Shown: in pieces, positions 22,631 to 34,022 of the stretch
How positions within the stretch are numbered: the first letter of the stretch is position 1
Layout: the number at the start of each line of letters is the position of its first letter
Program-made: the position numbers and the translations under genes
The notes under the pieces: generated by a model
Told to the model about the DNA's origin: nothing
Database searches by the model: none
Seen by the model: the letters and a program-made list of their open reading frames with translations, nothing else
Assembly: GCA_030737835.1 (NCBI GenBank)
Contig: JAUJYN010000014.1
Span: 720,819-784,818 of the forward strand
Origin: Acorus gramineus
Lineage: Eukaryota; Streptophyta; Magnoliopsida; Acorales; Acoraceae
Direction: 5' to 3'
DNA length: 64,000 bases

Positions 22631-25462
22631 TGTAACGCCCCCTAACCCACGACTCTGTTTTAAAGCGTAAAATCCGGTTGCGTTAACTTAATTCCTCGAA
22701 ATCTCAGAGTTTAAAAATTTTCCTTTTCCAAAGATATATTTAAATAATACTAAAATAAACTTCATTCTTTAAAGATTTCAACAATACTTCCAATGTGTCT
22801 GGATATAACTTATACATAAAAAAAATATACAACTTGACATAAACATGTTTACTAGGAAGATGGGCCAACTACATGCCAAATAAAATTTATCAAGTCCTTC
22901 GACCAAGCAAGTCTAACATTCTCGCACCCATGACCTCGTTCGCAGCTACATGAGATCCACCAATCTAAGCCTTTAAATCTGAAAGGTTGGGAAAATGAGG
23001 GGTGAGCAACCACACGCTCAGTGAATGGACTTTTAAGTCCCAATAATAATCGATATCTCAAATAATATTTGATAAGAAACAAATTTGCAACATATAATAT
23101 TATGATATTTGCAATTATGATAATTTTTCAATACACCAACTTAATAAAATCTTATTTCAGTATGCATGCCTCAAATCTAGTCAAAACATATGGTGCGTAT
23201 GAATGCAATGGACACACATGCCCACTATCCATGGCACCTAGCCATGAAGATCTACGGCACCTAGCCGCAAGAATTTCACTTTGGAAATCGTGTCACCTAG
23301 ACACATGTCCCCTAGACATAAGTCACCTAGACTTGGGTCCATTCTGAACCATAGTCACCTAGACTGAGCCACCTAGGCTACGCTACCTAGGCGATGCGAT
23401 GCATGCATGATCTACCCTTGTTTCATCCCAAAACATATGTATGCGATAGATTCAAAATTTAATATTCCAACACAAATATGTAATAAGGCATTAGCCTATA
23501 TAATATGACATGCTCGAGATTATACATAAAATAGTATTTAAAATCATCATGATGTATCGATAAAATCTTTCAAAAACTATATAGGAGACTAGACCCACTC
23601 ACCTCTGGTCCAACAACCCGCAACCAATCTATAGCAATCTAGCCAGACCTGAAATAATACGACTAGGTCACAATATGCACAAAAAAAAACGGGACTTGAT
23701 CGCACACCCGTACTCATAGAAAACCGACAGCTCTTGGCAGAGTCGTCTAGAGGCAGACCGACGGCTCCCATAGGGACTATCCATGCCAGAACCGACGGCT
23801 CCTCTGGGAGCCGTCCAGAAGCATATCCGACGGCTCTCAATGGAGCCATCCCGAAACAGAAAGCGAAACCCTAAATTTAAATAAAACATCCCAACACGTT
23901 CCATCATTGAAAAGCATACACGAGTCGATTAAAACGGCGTAAAACAGAAAATGACTCATCTTGAAAATCAAATCATGCATACTAGAAATCCAATTAAAAC
24001 CAATCCAAAAACTCTATTTATTTTTTTGTTAAAACAACCAAATACCTTTTATCATTTACATACATATATGGGTCGTGTAAAATAATGTAAATCAGTAAGG
24101 AATATCTATCAAAGATCATTCGTGTGTAAGAAATCCAATCATAAACCCTAGTCTATAAGAATTTGCAAAAACACGTATATAAAGCCAATTAAATCTTATT
24201 CAACTACTCAAAACTCAGATCTATTCACATTTAATAAAAATCAATATGTAATATTTAAACGATACAAAACATTAGGAGATAGATTAAAAATCGTATATAA
24301 GAATAATCTATTCGGAACCCTAGCTTATGGAAAAATGAAAAAATATCGATGAAACATTAAAAACACTTGGTAGACACAAGATCTGAATATACTCGATAAA
24401 ATCCTTGAAAATAGCAAGTAATATATTTTAAGAACAACCGTGTAAAAGAAAACCCGATTAAAAACCCTAGGTCTTAAGAATTTGCCAAAACACGTATATA
24501 AAACCAATCAAATCCCATTCAAAATTCCTCAAAAACCTTAGATCAATCATAGACATAAACAGCTAATATGGATCTATGTTAAAACTCTAAAACAATTCAT
24601 AAAAACATGTATAGGTTCAGATCTATGCATATAAGGGTCAAAACAAGACTCAAAATGATTATAAACATGTTTTCTATCCTTAATAAACAACCCTAGACAT
24701 GATATATACATATCCCCTTCCTTTTGACATGAAAGATTTGTAAAACATCTTAAAAACATCATGATTTCATGGCTATAACATAAGAATTCGAAAATCATAT
24801 GAAATCCATCAAATCTATGAAAACTCAAGAAGAAAGCTCAAGAAATTAATGAATCCGAAAGTACATACGTTAGACCATCCTATACCAATACAAACATCAA
24901 AATATAACATGAATAAAGATCAGAATTTACTTGCCCAACTCCTTCCTCGAGATCCTAACAAGGGAGTTCCAAAACAATGGAAAAGAAAAGAGAGAGGTTT
25001 GTAGGGTTTTAGGGTTTCAATGGGAACATGAGAGAGGGAGAGGTTAAAATAGACCTCATACACGTGAGGACAACAAATCGACACCATCCAATCAAATAAA
25101 TCACATTAAAACCTTCTAAAAACTGAAATATTCGGGTTTCAAACTGTTTCCAAGTCGACGGCTCCTGTTGGATCGGTCACAAAAACCGACGGATCCTATA
25201 GGATCCGTCACAATACCGACGGATCTTACTGGAGCCGTCGCTATTTCCTCTGCCCGACCTCTCAGCACAATTACGCCCATAACTTGATCGATACTCCTCT
25301 GATTCACGATCCGTAAGAAGCATTGCAAAGCTAACAGAAAAACGATTCCAACCATATCTTAACTTTGGAAATTGGAGGTATATAAGCCCTCCAAAATCTT
25401 ATAGGAATATGACCTAATGCACAAAAATCAAGAAACGACTAGGAAAAATCATAGTCGTTACA
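22631..25462 (-). mobile_element. Solo LTR, family C, minus strand
   Basis: 2832-bp LTR bounded by TGTAACGCCCC (22631) and GTCGTTACA (25462) with TSD GTTTT at 22626-22630 and 25463-25467. On the minus strand it starts TGTAACGACT, has a TATATA near 25375, two clusters of short palindromes (25156-25245 and 23725-23855), a GAG/GTGAGTGGG donor at 23602 and an acceptor CTTTCAG at 22979. Just upstream of that acceptor is TTCACTGAGCGTGTGG then CTCACCCCTC, the same motif found in families A and B. It is therefore a distant relative of the same lineage. No internal region remains. Confidence 0.9.
22979..23602 (-). other. Splice-like intron in the family C LTR
   Basis: Minus-strand donor GAG/GTGAGTGGG and acceptor CCTTTCAG/ATTTAAAGG enclose about 624 bp. 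The position and flanking motifs match intron 2 of families A and B. Splicing is not demonstrated. Confidence 0.45.
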
Positions 25463-27424
25463 GTTTTTTTATGATAGACTCACTTAAATGTTGACGCTTC
25501 TTTAAAAAATGGATATATGCCAATAATACTATAAAAACGTATGAATAAGAACTTATAATACTATAATATCATTTGCTATGTTGGGGAATATCATTCGCTA
25601 TGTTGGGATATAACATAGATTCACATACACATATTATGACTATATACACTGAAAAATGATAAACAACATAAAGTAAGATATAAGAAACATACAATATGAT
25701 AGATAATAACAAAACCTTTAAAATATTTAAACAAAGGTTAGAGGCAAGTTGAAGATCTAATTACATAAACGTATGTTAGATTTTTGTGTTTCTAAAACTG
25801 TAAAATGAGACTTTTTTTTATAATTTTAAAAAGTTGCTGATATGGGTATTTCTAATTTTTAGGAGATTTTTTTTTTCATTTTCCCTTTTTTTCAAAACGA
25901 TAAAAATACATAATTGTATCTCAATATATATTTTATTTCATAAAAAAATGTATACTTTAATATATGATTAAAAAAAAAACAAATGTGGACTGTAGATAAA
26001 ACTACACAAGGAACTATACGTATCATCTTCCATTTCAAATATGAGTCACTATTTGTACAAGTTTCTAAACAAATATTAATTGCTAACTAATAAATTGGAA
26101 TATCTAAGAAGTAAGAATAACATGAAACCCATAAAAAAAAAAGGAACCATAAGAAGTGCAAGTTACCAGATCGGATTTGATGATGCACCAAGACTTGCTA
26201 GATATTTGTGCAGCCTGAAAAAAAAAAAATCAGGTACGGGTACACATAATAACTAAAAAAGATTAAAAAGAAAAACTCAAATCAATTTTTGATAAGAAAA
26301 ATCAAATCTTTTGGATTCTAATTAGATAAGAACTATTGAATAGTTATCATTTAAAAAATAAAAAACTCTTATTTTTCTCTTATTTACTCAAAAAAATTAC
26401 CCTCACTCAATCATTTATCCAAAGTGAATCAAACGATATCACCTTTCCATTTGCCAACGAGAATAAGAGAAATAACGACTGTTAAATACAAGGAATTTGA
26501 GTTCTTTAATATTAATTTTATTCCTAGGTACAAAGAATTAATTAATATTATTTTTAATATGAACTACAAATTAATAAGGGAATTTGAGTTCTTAAATTTT
26601 AATTTAATTCTTAGAAAAAATTTATTAATTTTATTTTTAATATCAAATACAAATTAATTAAATATTATCTAAAGATTCCCTAAGAACCTTATTTGGATTT
26701 TAGATATTCATATCCATATAAGTTTTTTAAAATTAAATAAAATATATCATTATAACAAACACAAACAATTTTTATTCAATTAAATTAATGATACTCCAAA
26801 CAATCGGTTATTAAATGGATTGAATTTTCATTTCTGTTTTTTGCACCTTCATTCTCATGTAATGATAGTTATGCGTGGTTTTTTTTGTGATATAGATGTA
26901 CACACTTATATTTAAAAAAACTAATTTTTATCGTGAGGTGATAATTTAATACAAATTTTTAATAAGTTTTTTAGTCTCTAGGGGGTTCATAGATATTTTT
27001 CTATTTCATCTAGTTTTATTTATATTATTAATAATTCCTTTTTTTTTCTACAACTCAAAATAATTAAAAAAAAAACAAAATTGATTTATTTTAAAAAAAA
27101 CATAAATAAGTACATGACATATAACAATAAGTGAATTACATGATTATATATGATATAACAAACAAATGTTATTAAAAATAATTGATAAGAATAAAATTTA
27201 ATATTCCACAAGTAAAAAAACTTAAAACTCAATACAATTATAAGTATATGACATGATTACTAAAAATTAATGTAAATATAAAATCAAAATATTGAAAATA
27301 ACAACTCACTCTTTCTGTCTTTGTGTATGCACCTATCAATTTTCCTGAGATATAAATATTCAACCACAAATGATTAGAACTTCTCAATTGTTAAGCAATA
27401 CAAATAAAAATATTCAAAAATATT
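23183..27424. repeat. Segmental duplication, copy 2 (carries the empty site)
   Basis: Matches 11721-13567 plus 17136-19448. It retains the uninterrupted junction GGGAACATGAGAGAGGG near 25022-25038 where copy 1 holds a 3.6-kb solo LTR. The copies differ by few substitutions by eye, so the duplication looks recent and the A3 insertion more recent still. Confidence 0.9.
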
Positions 27425-27776
27425 AAAAACAAAACACATTCATATCCATTTAAACAATCATCTAAAAAAGACATGAATAAATCTATTTTTAAATCTATCC
27501 AATGATCAGTGAAACAAAACCAAACATAAAATGTAATAAAATAAAAAAATAAAATCAATTTCTAAAAAGTACACCAAAAAATAAAAAAAAAGAAGTCAAT
27601 GAAATAAATAGGAGATGTGGGGCGTTAGGTGGATTTTATCCTAAAATCAGAGGAGCATGGTTAAGGTATTTATCATAGGTGAATTTTATCCTAAAATCAC
27701 AAGAGGTTGGTTAAGGTATTTATCATGAAATCACTTTTAAACTGATTTTTGTTTCTATATTTCCTTTAATATATTT
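25886..27776. other. AT-rich filler with a short tandem duplication
   Basis: AT-rich DNA without genes. At 27628-27727 a unit of about 50 bp (GGTG(G/A)ATTTTATCCTAAAATC...GGTTAAGGTATTTATCAT) occurs twice in tandem. The remainder up to the TSD at 27777 is low complexity. Confidence 0.6.
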
Positions 27777-27781
27777 TTATG
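27777..27781. other. Target-site duplication TTATG (left)
   Basis: TTATG at 27777-27781 matches 37542-37546. Accepting it places the LTR start at 27782, where the canonical TG has become TA (TATTATACTTGTGTCAC). Confidence 0.9.
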
Positions 27782-28045
27782 TATTATACTTGTGTCACTT
27801 TTAGCCTGCTGGTAACCGTTGGAGCGTCCTGGCAGTTTTTAAAATTTTTAGGGTTTTCGATCGGAACCGCTAATTTTTGGACTGTTAGCTATCGTCCTGA
27901 GTTAGAGGACTCCGATTGGAAATCTGACTGCATATTTGGTGTCCTGGTGCCACTTGAGGCCTCTCACGAAAATTTCATCGAATTCCGGTAACGTTCCCGA
28001 AATTTCGCAGTTCCGGGGCGTATCTGGGTTTTTAAATGACTCGGC

Positions 28046-28054
28046 TATAAATAG
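28046..28054 (+). promoter_or_regulatory. TATA box of the 5' LTR
   Basis: TATAAATAG, about 265 bp into the LTR. Transcripts would start near the CACTATTCATCATCCC motif that follows at a similar spacing in every A copy. Equivalent boxes: 7081, 34280, 42014, 47301, 49981, 56716, 61411. Confidence 0.7.
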
Positions 28055-30363
28055 TGGGTGAGAAATATCTTATGTCACTATTCATCATCCCTACCAACTC
28101 TCCCTCTCTCTTTTTCTCCCATTTGAAGCCCTTAGAGCCCTCAAACCCAAAAACCTAAAGCATAGGAAGTGTAGATCGGGTCCCGATCTACACCCCGGTG
28201 TCTTTAAATCCCGATTCCGGCGATCCTAGCCTCCCCATCCACCCTCTCTTCTCCTCTGATCGGGGCTGTTTCGAAGGCCGAGTGAGGTCCGGGCGGTGGA
28301 AGCCCTTGGGGAAAGGTTTCGGCGCGCGGAGAGCGTCCGGACTTCCCTTCCTCCCTTGGTAAGCCCTATTTTCCCCTCTTTTCTTGTTTAGATGGATGTT
28401 AGGAGGTGGGAAATGAGGTTGGGTGGTGGTCGGAGGCGGTGGGTGGCCATCGGAGGTCTGGGGTGGTGGTCGGAGGCCGGGGGTGGCCGGTGGTGGTGAG
28501 TGGGTGCTCGGGTAGGGGAGCTAGGCTGCTTGGGTAGGTGGGGTGGCTGTCTCGGGAGCGCTGGCAGCAGGCGCAGCAGCGTGGGGCACCAGGTGGCCGG
28601 GCGCGCGGGTGCGTGCGCGCAGGCGTGCGCACGGCGTGCGCGCGGCGTGCGCTCGGGTGGGGCTGCAGGCGTTGGGCGTGCTGGGCGAGCGGGGGTGCTG
28701 AGTGCTGGCTAGCTGGGTAGGCTGGGAGCAGGTGCACCAGTTTGCTGGGTGCGCGCGCAGGCGTGCGCTCGGGGGGTGCAGGGAGAGGCGTGCGGAGCAG
28801 GTTGTTGGGCTGTGCGCGCTGGCAGGCCGGGCGAGCAGGCAGGGCGCGCAGGCGAGCAGGGCAGGGGCGCTCGGGCATCAGGCGGGCAGTGCCCCGGGCG
28901 TGCAGGCGAGCGGTGCTCGGGCCACTCGGCGACGCGCGCAGGCAGGCAACGCGGGCAGGCTGGCAGGCGCGCGGGGCGCGTGCGGCCAGGCGTGCTGGGC
29001 GCGTGTTGAGCGGGCGTGCGCGTGGATGCTGGGTGAGGGTCCCGGGTGCTGGGCGCTGGGTCGCGGGTACCAGGTGCTGGCCGAGGGCGCTGGGCGCTGG
29101 GCACCGCTGCGGGGCGTCGTGCAGGGTGCGCGCGGGGGCGCGGCGAGGTGGCTAGTGGTGCGCGCGGGGCGCGCGCGGGGCGGAGCTGGCGGTGCGCGCG
29201 GGGCGTGCGGCGTGTTCGCGTGGTGTGCGCGGGGAGCGCGGGGGTGCGGGCGGGCTGCTGCGGCGGGGGGCAGTGGGCGGCGGCGCACCGGGTGGCTCGG
29301 CTGCGGGTCCAAGGCGGCGGGCAGGGGCCCGGCGGCGCCTGGGCGCGCGGGCTGAGGCGCGGCGGCACACCCGAGGGGTCGGGTGGCCGTGCGGGTGGTT
29401 GCCGGTGGTGCGGGAGTGAGCCGGAGTGCTCGGGCTAGCGTGCGTACGTGCCGTATGTACGTTTGCCCGAGTATGGGGTATTTTTGAAGTAGTTTAATGT
29501 ATTTTTGGGTATTTTGGGGTAATTGTGGATTGTTCTCACCATATTGAATGCCTGTCTTGCAGATCTTGACGGACGGTCGCGCGACGACCCCGATCTCTGG
29601 TCAGTGGGACAATCCAACCCAGTAGAGAGGTGTTATACGCACTTGGGCGTATACCGACCTCTCCTGGGGCACCATGGATAGATATTGGCATGTGTAATAT
29701 GTATATCATGCGAGCATGATTTAATTGTAGAATGCATGTTACCCTAGACTTTGCATGTTAGGGACTTGCACCCTTAGGATATGTGTATGAGCCATGCAGC
29801 ATGTCCCCTGGTTCCATGTTAGGAAGCCCGACCGATGCATGTGCCCTACTAGTTTATTTATTAAATTAAATGCTAGTATTTTGTTAAATTGCATGTTATA
29901 ATGAATATTATAGGGGGGGGCCTTGCGAGGACAGCGGTGAGACCCGGGTTAGGGTACACCGTGTTCCTTGTTTGGTTGTCGGGGTGTCCTATAACGGGAA
30001 CTCACGCTGCCCTCCCAAGTTTCTTTCCCCAACGATATTCCACCCTGTTATAACCTTATGCATGTTCCCCGCATCGTAGTTATGCGCCCTGGTGGGTTCT
30101 GAGGAATTCAGAACGTTAGTGTTGTTATGATGTGTTGTCTGCGGATCCGAGTGGATCGTATGCGATGGATAGGCTGTTCTGTCCCCTTCGTTGGATCCGG
30201 TAGAGACTGCCCCAGCGTTAGAAAGGTCGTCCCTTCCAAGGGTTCCCATCAGTAGGCGCCTCCTGATTTGGTTTCGGACTGGGCCGAAGTTGTGGGTAAA
30301 AACCAAGCGGCCTACGGAGTGGAGGAGAGACTATCGGTGGACCAAGGGTGACCAACAGCCTAG

Positions 30364-30711
30364 TCAGTCCCAAGAGCCTATGTCACCCGTTGTAGGGTGA
30401 GGGTGAGGGTGTAGTGGGTTGGCGATGAGCGACCTGCTGGATATGTCTATGGATGATTGTCAGTCCCAATATCCTATGTCACTCCTGTTGAGGGGTGAGG
30501 GTGAGGGTGTAGTAGGTTGGCGATAGCGACCTGCTGGATTGGTGTAGTAAGTCCCAATATCCTTGGTCACCCATTGAGGGTGAGGGTGAGGGTGTAGCGG
30601 GTTGGCGGAAGCGACCCGCTGGTTTTGTGTTGATTAGTCCCAATATCCTTGGTCACCCATTGAGGGTGAGGGTGAGGGTGTAGTGGGTTGGCGTTAGCGA
30701 CCCACTAGTTT
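30364..30711 (+). repeat. LTR minisatellite, four units (5' LTR)
   Basis: Four units, each a G-run block (GGGTGAGGGTGAGGGTGT) followed by a hairpin: GTGGGT/ACCTGC (imperfect), GTAGGT/ACCTGC, GCGGGT/ACCCGC and GTGGGT/ACCCAC. Confidence 0.88.
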
Positions 30712-31248
30712 GAGGAATTGTTGTTATTTGTGGCTATGGTAATGTGGTTGTGGATGTTAAGATTATCTGGTTGTGGTCAATATTGTCTGTGATGCATGGG
30801 TTGTGCCGTTCACTGAGCGTGTGGCTCACCCCTCGCATAATATTTTCCTTTCAGTGTCATCTGAGTCGGATCTGGAGGAGGAGCTCCCCGAGGGACTTCA
30901 TCAGTAGCGGAGTAGCGCCACGTCCCGCGAGTTTCTGAGACTATCAGCATCCCTTGAGCTTGTATGTATATTTTCCGTGCTTGGGCACGCGTTTGTGTTG
31001 TATTTGGATGTCTTTGTATGTATATTGGCTCTCACAGGACATGTGATTATGTATGGAGTCTGTAGTGTGTTTTGATTACAGATTCAGTCTTTAGTTATCC
31101 GCATTTGGTGTATATATCATGTCAGCCCTGCTTTTGTTGTCTGTGTGTCATTCTGGTTGCTTGTGTATGATATTATTGACCTCCTGTGTAGATTCTGATA
31201 TTTATATACACTTGCCGCGTCTCGGGGACGCCCGGGGCGTGACAAAGG

Positions 31249-31261
31249 TGGTATCAGAGCC
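31249..31261 (+). promoter_or_regulatory. Primer binding site, initiator Met-tRNA
   Basis: TGGTATCAGAGCC, four bases after the 5' LTR end. It is complementary to the 3' end of plant initiator methionine tRNA, the usual primer of this lineage for minus-strand DNA synthesis. Confidence 0.95.
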
Positions 31262-31362
31262 TGGTCCTGTCAGAGCCAATGGTCTTCTTTCGTAGAGATG
31301 AGTCCTAGGATTTTGATATGAGTATTCTGATCCTAGTGTCTGGTTTTCTTAGGATTGCTGAT

Positions 31363-32674
31363 ATGTCTCCTCGTGGAGGACGGCGCGGACATGGTCCCTC
31401 TCGACCTTTGGAGGTTTCCGGACCTGCTAGAGGCGAGGATGCTACTGGAGAGTCCACGGCTGTGAGGCCAGGATCGGCGCAGGAGCCTCCCGCACGGGAA
31501 CGTGCGTTCGCTCGGATAGCGGATTCGGTGGAGACTCGGATCAAGGCACTGGAGGCCCAGACCAGAGTGTTGGTAGAGCAGACGCGGGAGATCCGGGAGC
31601 TGAGGGCGGCCCGTGATGCAGTTCCACAGGTCCCCTTGGTAGCAGATCCGTCTGTGGTACCCGAAGTACCCCCAGTCCCCGTGGTGATTCCAGCGGCGAG
31701 GGTTCAGGATCCCCTGGCGAGGGAGGTGGGACTAGAGGCTGCAGCGCGGGTGCAGCAGAGTAGCCTCGCAGCCTTTTTGAAGCTCCACCCTCCCGAGTTC
31801 TATGGCCAGTTGGCGGATCCCCTTGCCCCAGAGCGATGGTTGATGGAGGTGGAGGTGATCTTCTCGACCATGCTTTGCACCGATCGCCAGCGAGTCTCTC
31901 TGGCCACCTTCATGCTGAAGGGTAGCGCTGCCGACTGGTGGGCTACCCGAGTGGTGGACATTCCAGAGGGAGTGGAGCAGCTTTCTTGGGCAGGATTCCG
32001 GAGGTATTTCCTGGAGGAGTACTTCCCGTTCTCGGCGCAGCAGATCGTGGTGCAGGAGTTTGTGCGGTTGACGCAGGGCTCTATGTCTGTCGCCGACTAC
32101 TCCACGCGCTTCACGAGGCTATCAGATTCGCTCCAGCTTTGGTGATGGACGAAGAGGCGCGGTGCCGCCGTTTCGAGCTTGGTCTCTGCAGCGCCATTCG
32201 GGTGCATGTCTCCTCCCAGGCTTTCTCGAGGTTCTCGGACTTGGTGTCTCGGGCGAAGACAGTCGAGCGAGACCTCGGGATCATCACGGGGGTTCCGACC
32301 TCTTCTGCAGATCAGGGTCCTTCCGGGAGTCGGGACCAGGGGCAGCGCAAGAGGAAGAGGCCCCGCTTCGAGCAGTCAGCGGCTGCCTCTCCTCCAGCTG
32401 ATGCGGTGCCAGGGTGGGATCCAGCACCCATTGCGGCAGTGCCCATCAGTGGCTGCCGGAGAAGCGGCGCTGTTTCCATTGTCAGCGCATCGGGCATATC
32501 AGATACAATTGCCCTGATGCTGGCCGACCCCGAGTGCTACCTCAGCAGTGGCAGCCGGCGGGGCGTGCTCCTGCTCCTCTGCCGCAGTTTGTTCAAGGCA
32601 GAGTTGCAGCTCTTTCGGCTGAGGAGGCGCAGGTTTCGGGCGTCATGGTTCGAGGTAATGTTCTGTTTCCCTAG
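31363..32674 (+). pseudogene. gag: gag, frameshifted capsid/nucleocapsid gene
   Basis: Structural polyprotein of the retrotransposon. The start chosen is the ATG at 31363 (MSPRGGRR...), typical of the family; an upstream in-frame ATG at 31318 lies in the leader. The basic N-terminus is followed by a short helical, coiled-coil-like stretch (RIKALEAQTRVLVEQTREI, about residues 55-75). A Retrotrans_gag-type core starts at about residue 140 (LHPPEFYG..., MLKGSAADWW, FLEEYFPFSAQQ). The frame breaks near 32120 and continues in another frame (31938-32774 holds the LVSRAKTVERDL part). It shifts again near 32415, where the CCHC knuckle CFHCQRIGHIRYNC is read (32471-32512). It ends at a stop at 32674, just where protease should begin. 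Nonfunctional as it stands. Confidence 0.88.
32471..32512 (+). other. CCHC zinc knuckle of gag
   Basis: CX2CX4HX4C spacing is intact (C-FH-C-QRIG-H-IRYN-C). It is the RNA-binding nucleocapsid motif of Ty3/gypsy gag, located downstream of two frameshifts. Confidence 0.92.
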
Positions 32675-33510
32675 CTCCCTGAATATATGTGTGTTGGTTG
32701 CTGTTAAGCATGTGTGTATTCTCGATGAGCGGGTAATGAGTGTGGTTGTTCGAGTTAAAGAGGCCGGGTTGTAGCCGTCCTGGCAGGAGGCTCTCATCCG
32801 TAGGTACCGCCGATGCAGTCGGAGGGGTACTGATCGTGGGAGTGTGTCAGGTAGGGGCTAACCCGGAAATGGATTAATGGATGGTGTCGCGAGCGTGGAA
32901 TCGCTCTCCCCTTCGTTGGATCCGCGTAGTACAGCCCCGGCGTTAGACAGGCTCCCGGTCAGAGGACCAGGCGAGCTACGGAGCGGGGAGAGGCTACCGG
33001 TGGACCAGGGGTAGAGAGCAGTCTAAGTCTCTCCCAAAGTCCCAATATGTCTCCTGATGGGAGTGAGGGTGTGGATGAGACAAAGACGCGTCACCTCGTG
33101 ACCCAAATTGCTGTTCGACCATTCCCACGGAGGTTGGGTCCGGTCTTGAGATGGATGTTGAAGGACATCGTTGGGTGATCATCTAGATGTAGGTGATCCG
33201 GAGGGGTTAGTCGTGTTATTTAAATGATGTCTTCTTCTAGTGTTCCTTTCTGGATTAAGGGGCCTTGTGAGGTCGGCGTTGGAACCCGGGCTAGGGTACT
33301 TCGTGTTCCTTGTTTGGTTGTCGGGGTATCCTATATCGGGATTTCATGGTGCCCTCCCGAGGTTTCTTTTCCCAGACAAGGGATACCATGGAAGCATCAG
33401 ATAGATGAGAGATCAAGTGCGAGTTTTGGTTAGAGGTTAAGGCCTTTGGGCTGGGTGATTTCTGGTGAAGGCATATCTGTGGACCCGGGCAAGACGCTCG
33501 TCGCGTCAGA
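32675..33510 (+). repeat. LTR-like filler replacing the pol region
   Basis: The protease-RT part is absent. Instead there are pieces resembling the element's own LTR. 32893-33084 matches the GTTGGATCCG...CCGGCGTTAGA...GGTGGACCA module and one decayed minisatellite unit. 33252-33375 matches the GGGGCCTTG(T/C)GAGG...GTTCCTTGTTTGGTTGTCGGG module. In LTRs the second module comes before the first, so the order is permuted. 32675-32890 is unassigned. No coding function is evident. Confidence 0.65.
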
Positions 33511-33750
33511 TTGGCGCCGACCGTCGAACCCCGCAAGGATTCGGAGCTTCCCAAGTTGGCGGGTTATTGCAGGAAGCTTGACGAGGGACTCTCGAAGATA
33601 GCTGTTCCTCTTAACCGCCTTACTTGGAAGGATGTCCGGTTCGAGTGGTCCCCTTCTTGCGAGGAGAGCTTCCTGGAGTTTTATCGGAGGCTCACCTCAG
33701 CGCCAATTCTTACCTCTCCGTCTTGGAGTGGTGGGTTCGCAGTTGGGTAA
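33511..33750 (+). pseudogene. pol: pol fragment: end of reverse transcriptase / start of RNase H
   Basis: An 80-codon fragment reading LAGYCRKLDEGLSKIAVPLN...FEWSPSCEESF...RRLTSAPIL, which corresponds to the C-terminal RT connection and RNase H entry of Ty3/gypsy pol. The catalytic RT motifs, including the YxDD box, are not present, nor is the RNase H active site. It continues at about 33750 into sequence from the far end of integrase, so a deletion joins the two. Confidence 0.8.
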
Positions 33751-34010
33751 AGGTGTCCACGATCCTGCTCACGTCATCCCGTTCGAGCCGCTCGTCTCTG
33801 AGCCGGATAGTCATTCGTGGAGCAGTCGATTGAGATCATGGACCGCCGCGTGAGGAGGCTCTGCACCAAGACCGTCCAGTTGGTCGAGGTGCGATGGCAG
33901 CACCGTTCCGGTGTCGAGGACACTTTGGAGCTCAAGGATGCCAGGTGTGACGCGTACGCATCTTTTCCCCTCCTAGATGTTTTTGCATATTTTGAGGACA
34001 AAATTTCCTA
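33751..34010 (+). pseudogene. pol: pol fragment: integrase C-terminus with chromodomain remnant
   Basis: Short frames give HDPAHVIPFEPL and then, in a shifted frame from about 33834, MDRRVRRLCTKTVQLVEVRW, which matches the linker and start of the chromodomain-like tail of chromovirus integrases. A FEDKIS-like end precedes the PPT, as in the clade. The HHCC and DDE integrase parts are missing. In the family this tail is thought to steer integration to marked chromatin. Confidence 0.75.
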
Positions 34011-34022
34011 AGGGGGGAAGAA
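34010..34022 (+). promoter_or_regulatory. Polypurine tract
   Basis: AAGGGGGGAAGAA lies immediately before the 3' LTR. It is the expected plus-strand primer site, and its position fixes the 3' LTR start at 34023. Confidence 0.93.

Larger units (their letters stand above)
22317..25885. mobile_element. Mutator-like (MULE/MITE) element with ~155-bp TIRs, split by a family C solo LTR
   Basis: Left arm 22317-22471 (GAGAAAATGACCAAAAAAAT...) and right arm 25733-25885 are inverted copies; both carry the TTAGAAATACCCA and GGCAAGTT motifs. Removing the 2.8-kb LTR leaves an element of about 730 bp without coding capacity. Long TIRs starting G(A/G)GAAAATGA with an AT-rich interior fit Mutator-superfamily nonautonomous elements, but I could not fix a 9-bp TSD. 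The duplicate at 17575-19448 keeps only the right arm. Confidence 0.6.
27782..31244 (+). repeat. 5' LTR of the chromovirus element
   Basis: 3463 bp. TATA box TATAAATAG at 28046-28054, leader palindrome at 28169-28193, intron 1 at 28359-29562 (TTG/GTAAGC to TTGCAG) and intron 2 at 29600-30854 (donor altered to GTCAGT, acceptor TTTCAG). The minisatellite has four units at 30364-30711, and the LTR ends GGGGCGTGACA. Its U3 has the AAAATTTTTAGGG version of the segment after GGCAG, unlike the 3' LTR. Confidence 0.93.

Noticed and set aside
23700-23860. CACTA transposon subterminal repeats
   Set aside because: The palindromic CGACGG motifs resemble them, but they lie inside an LTR with a clean 5-bp TSD and there are no CACTA termini nearby.
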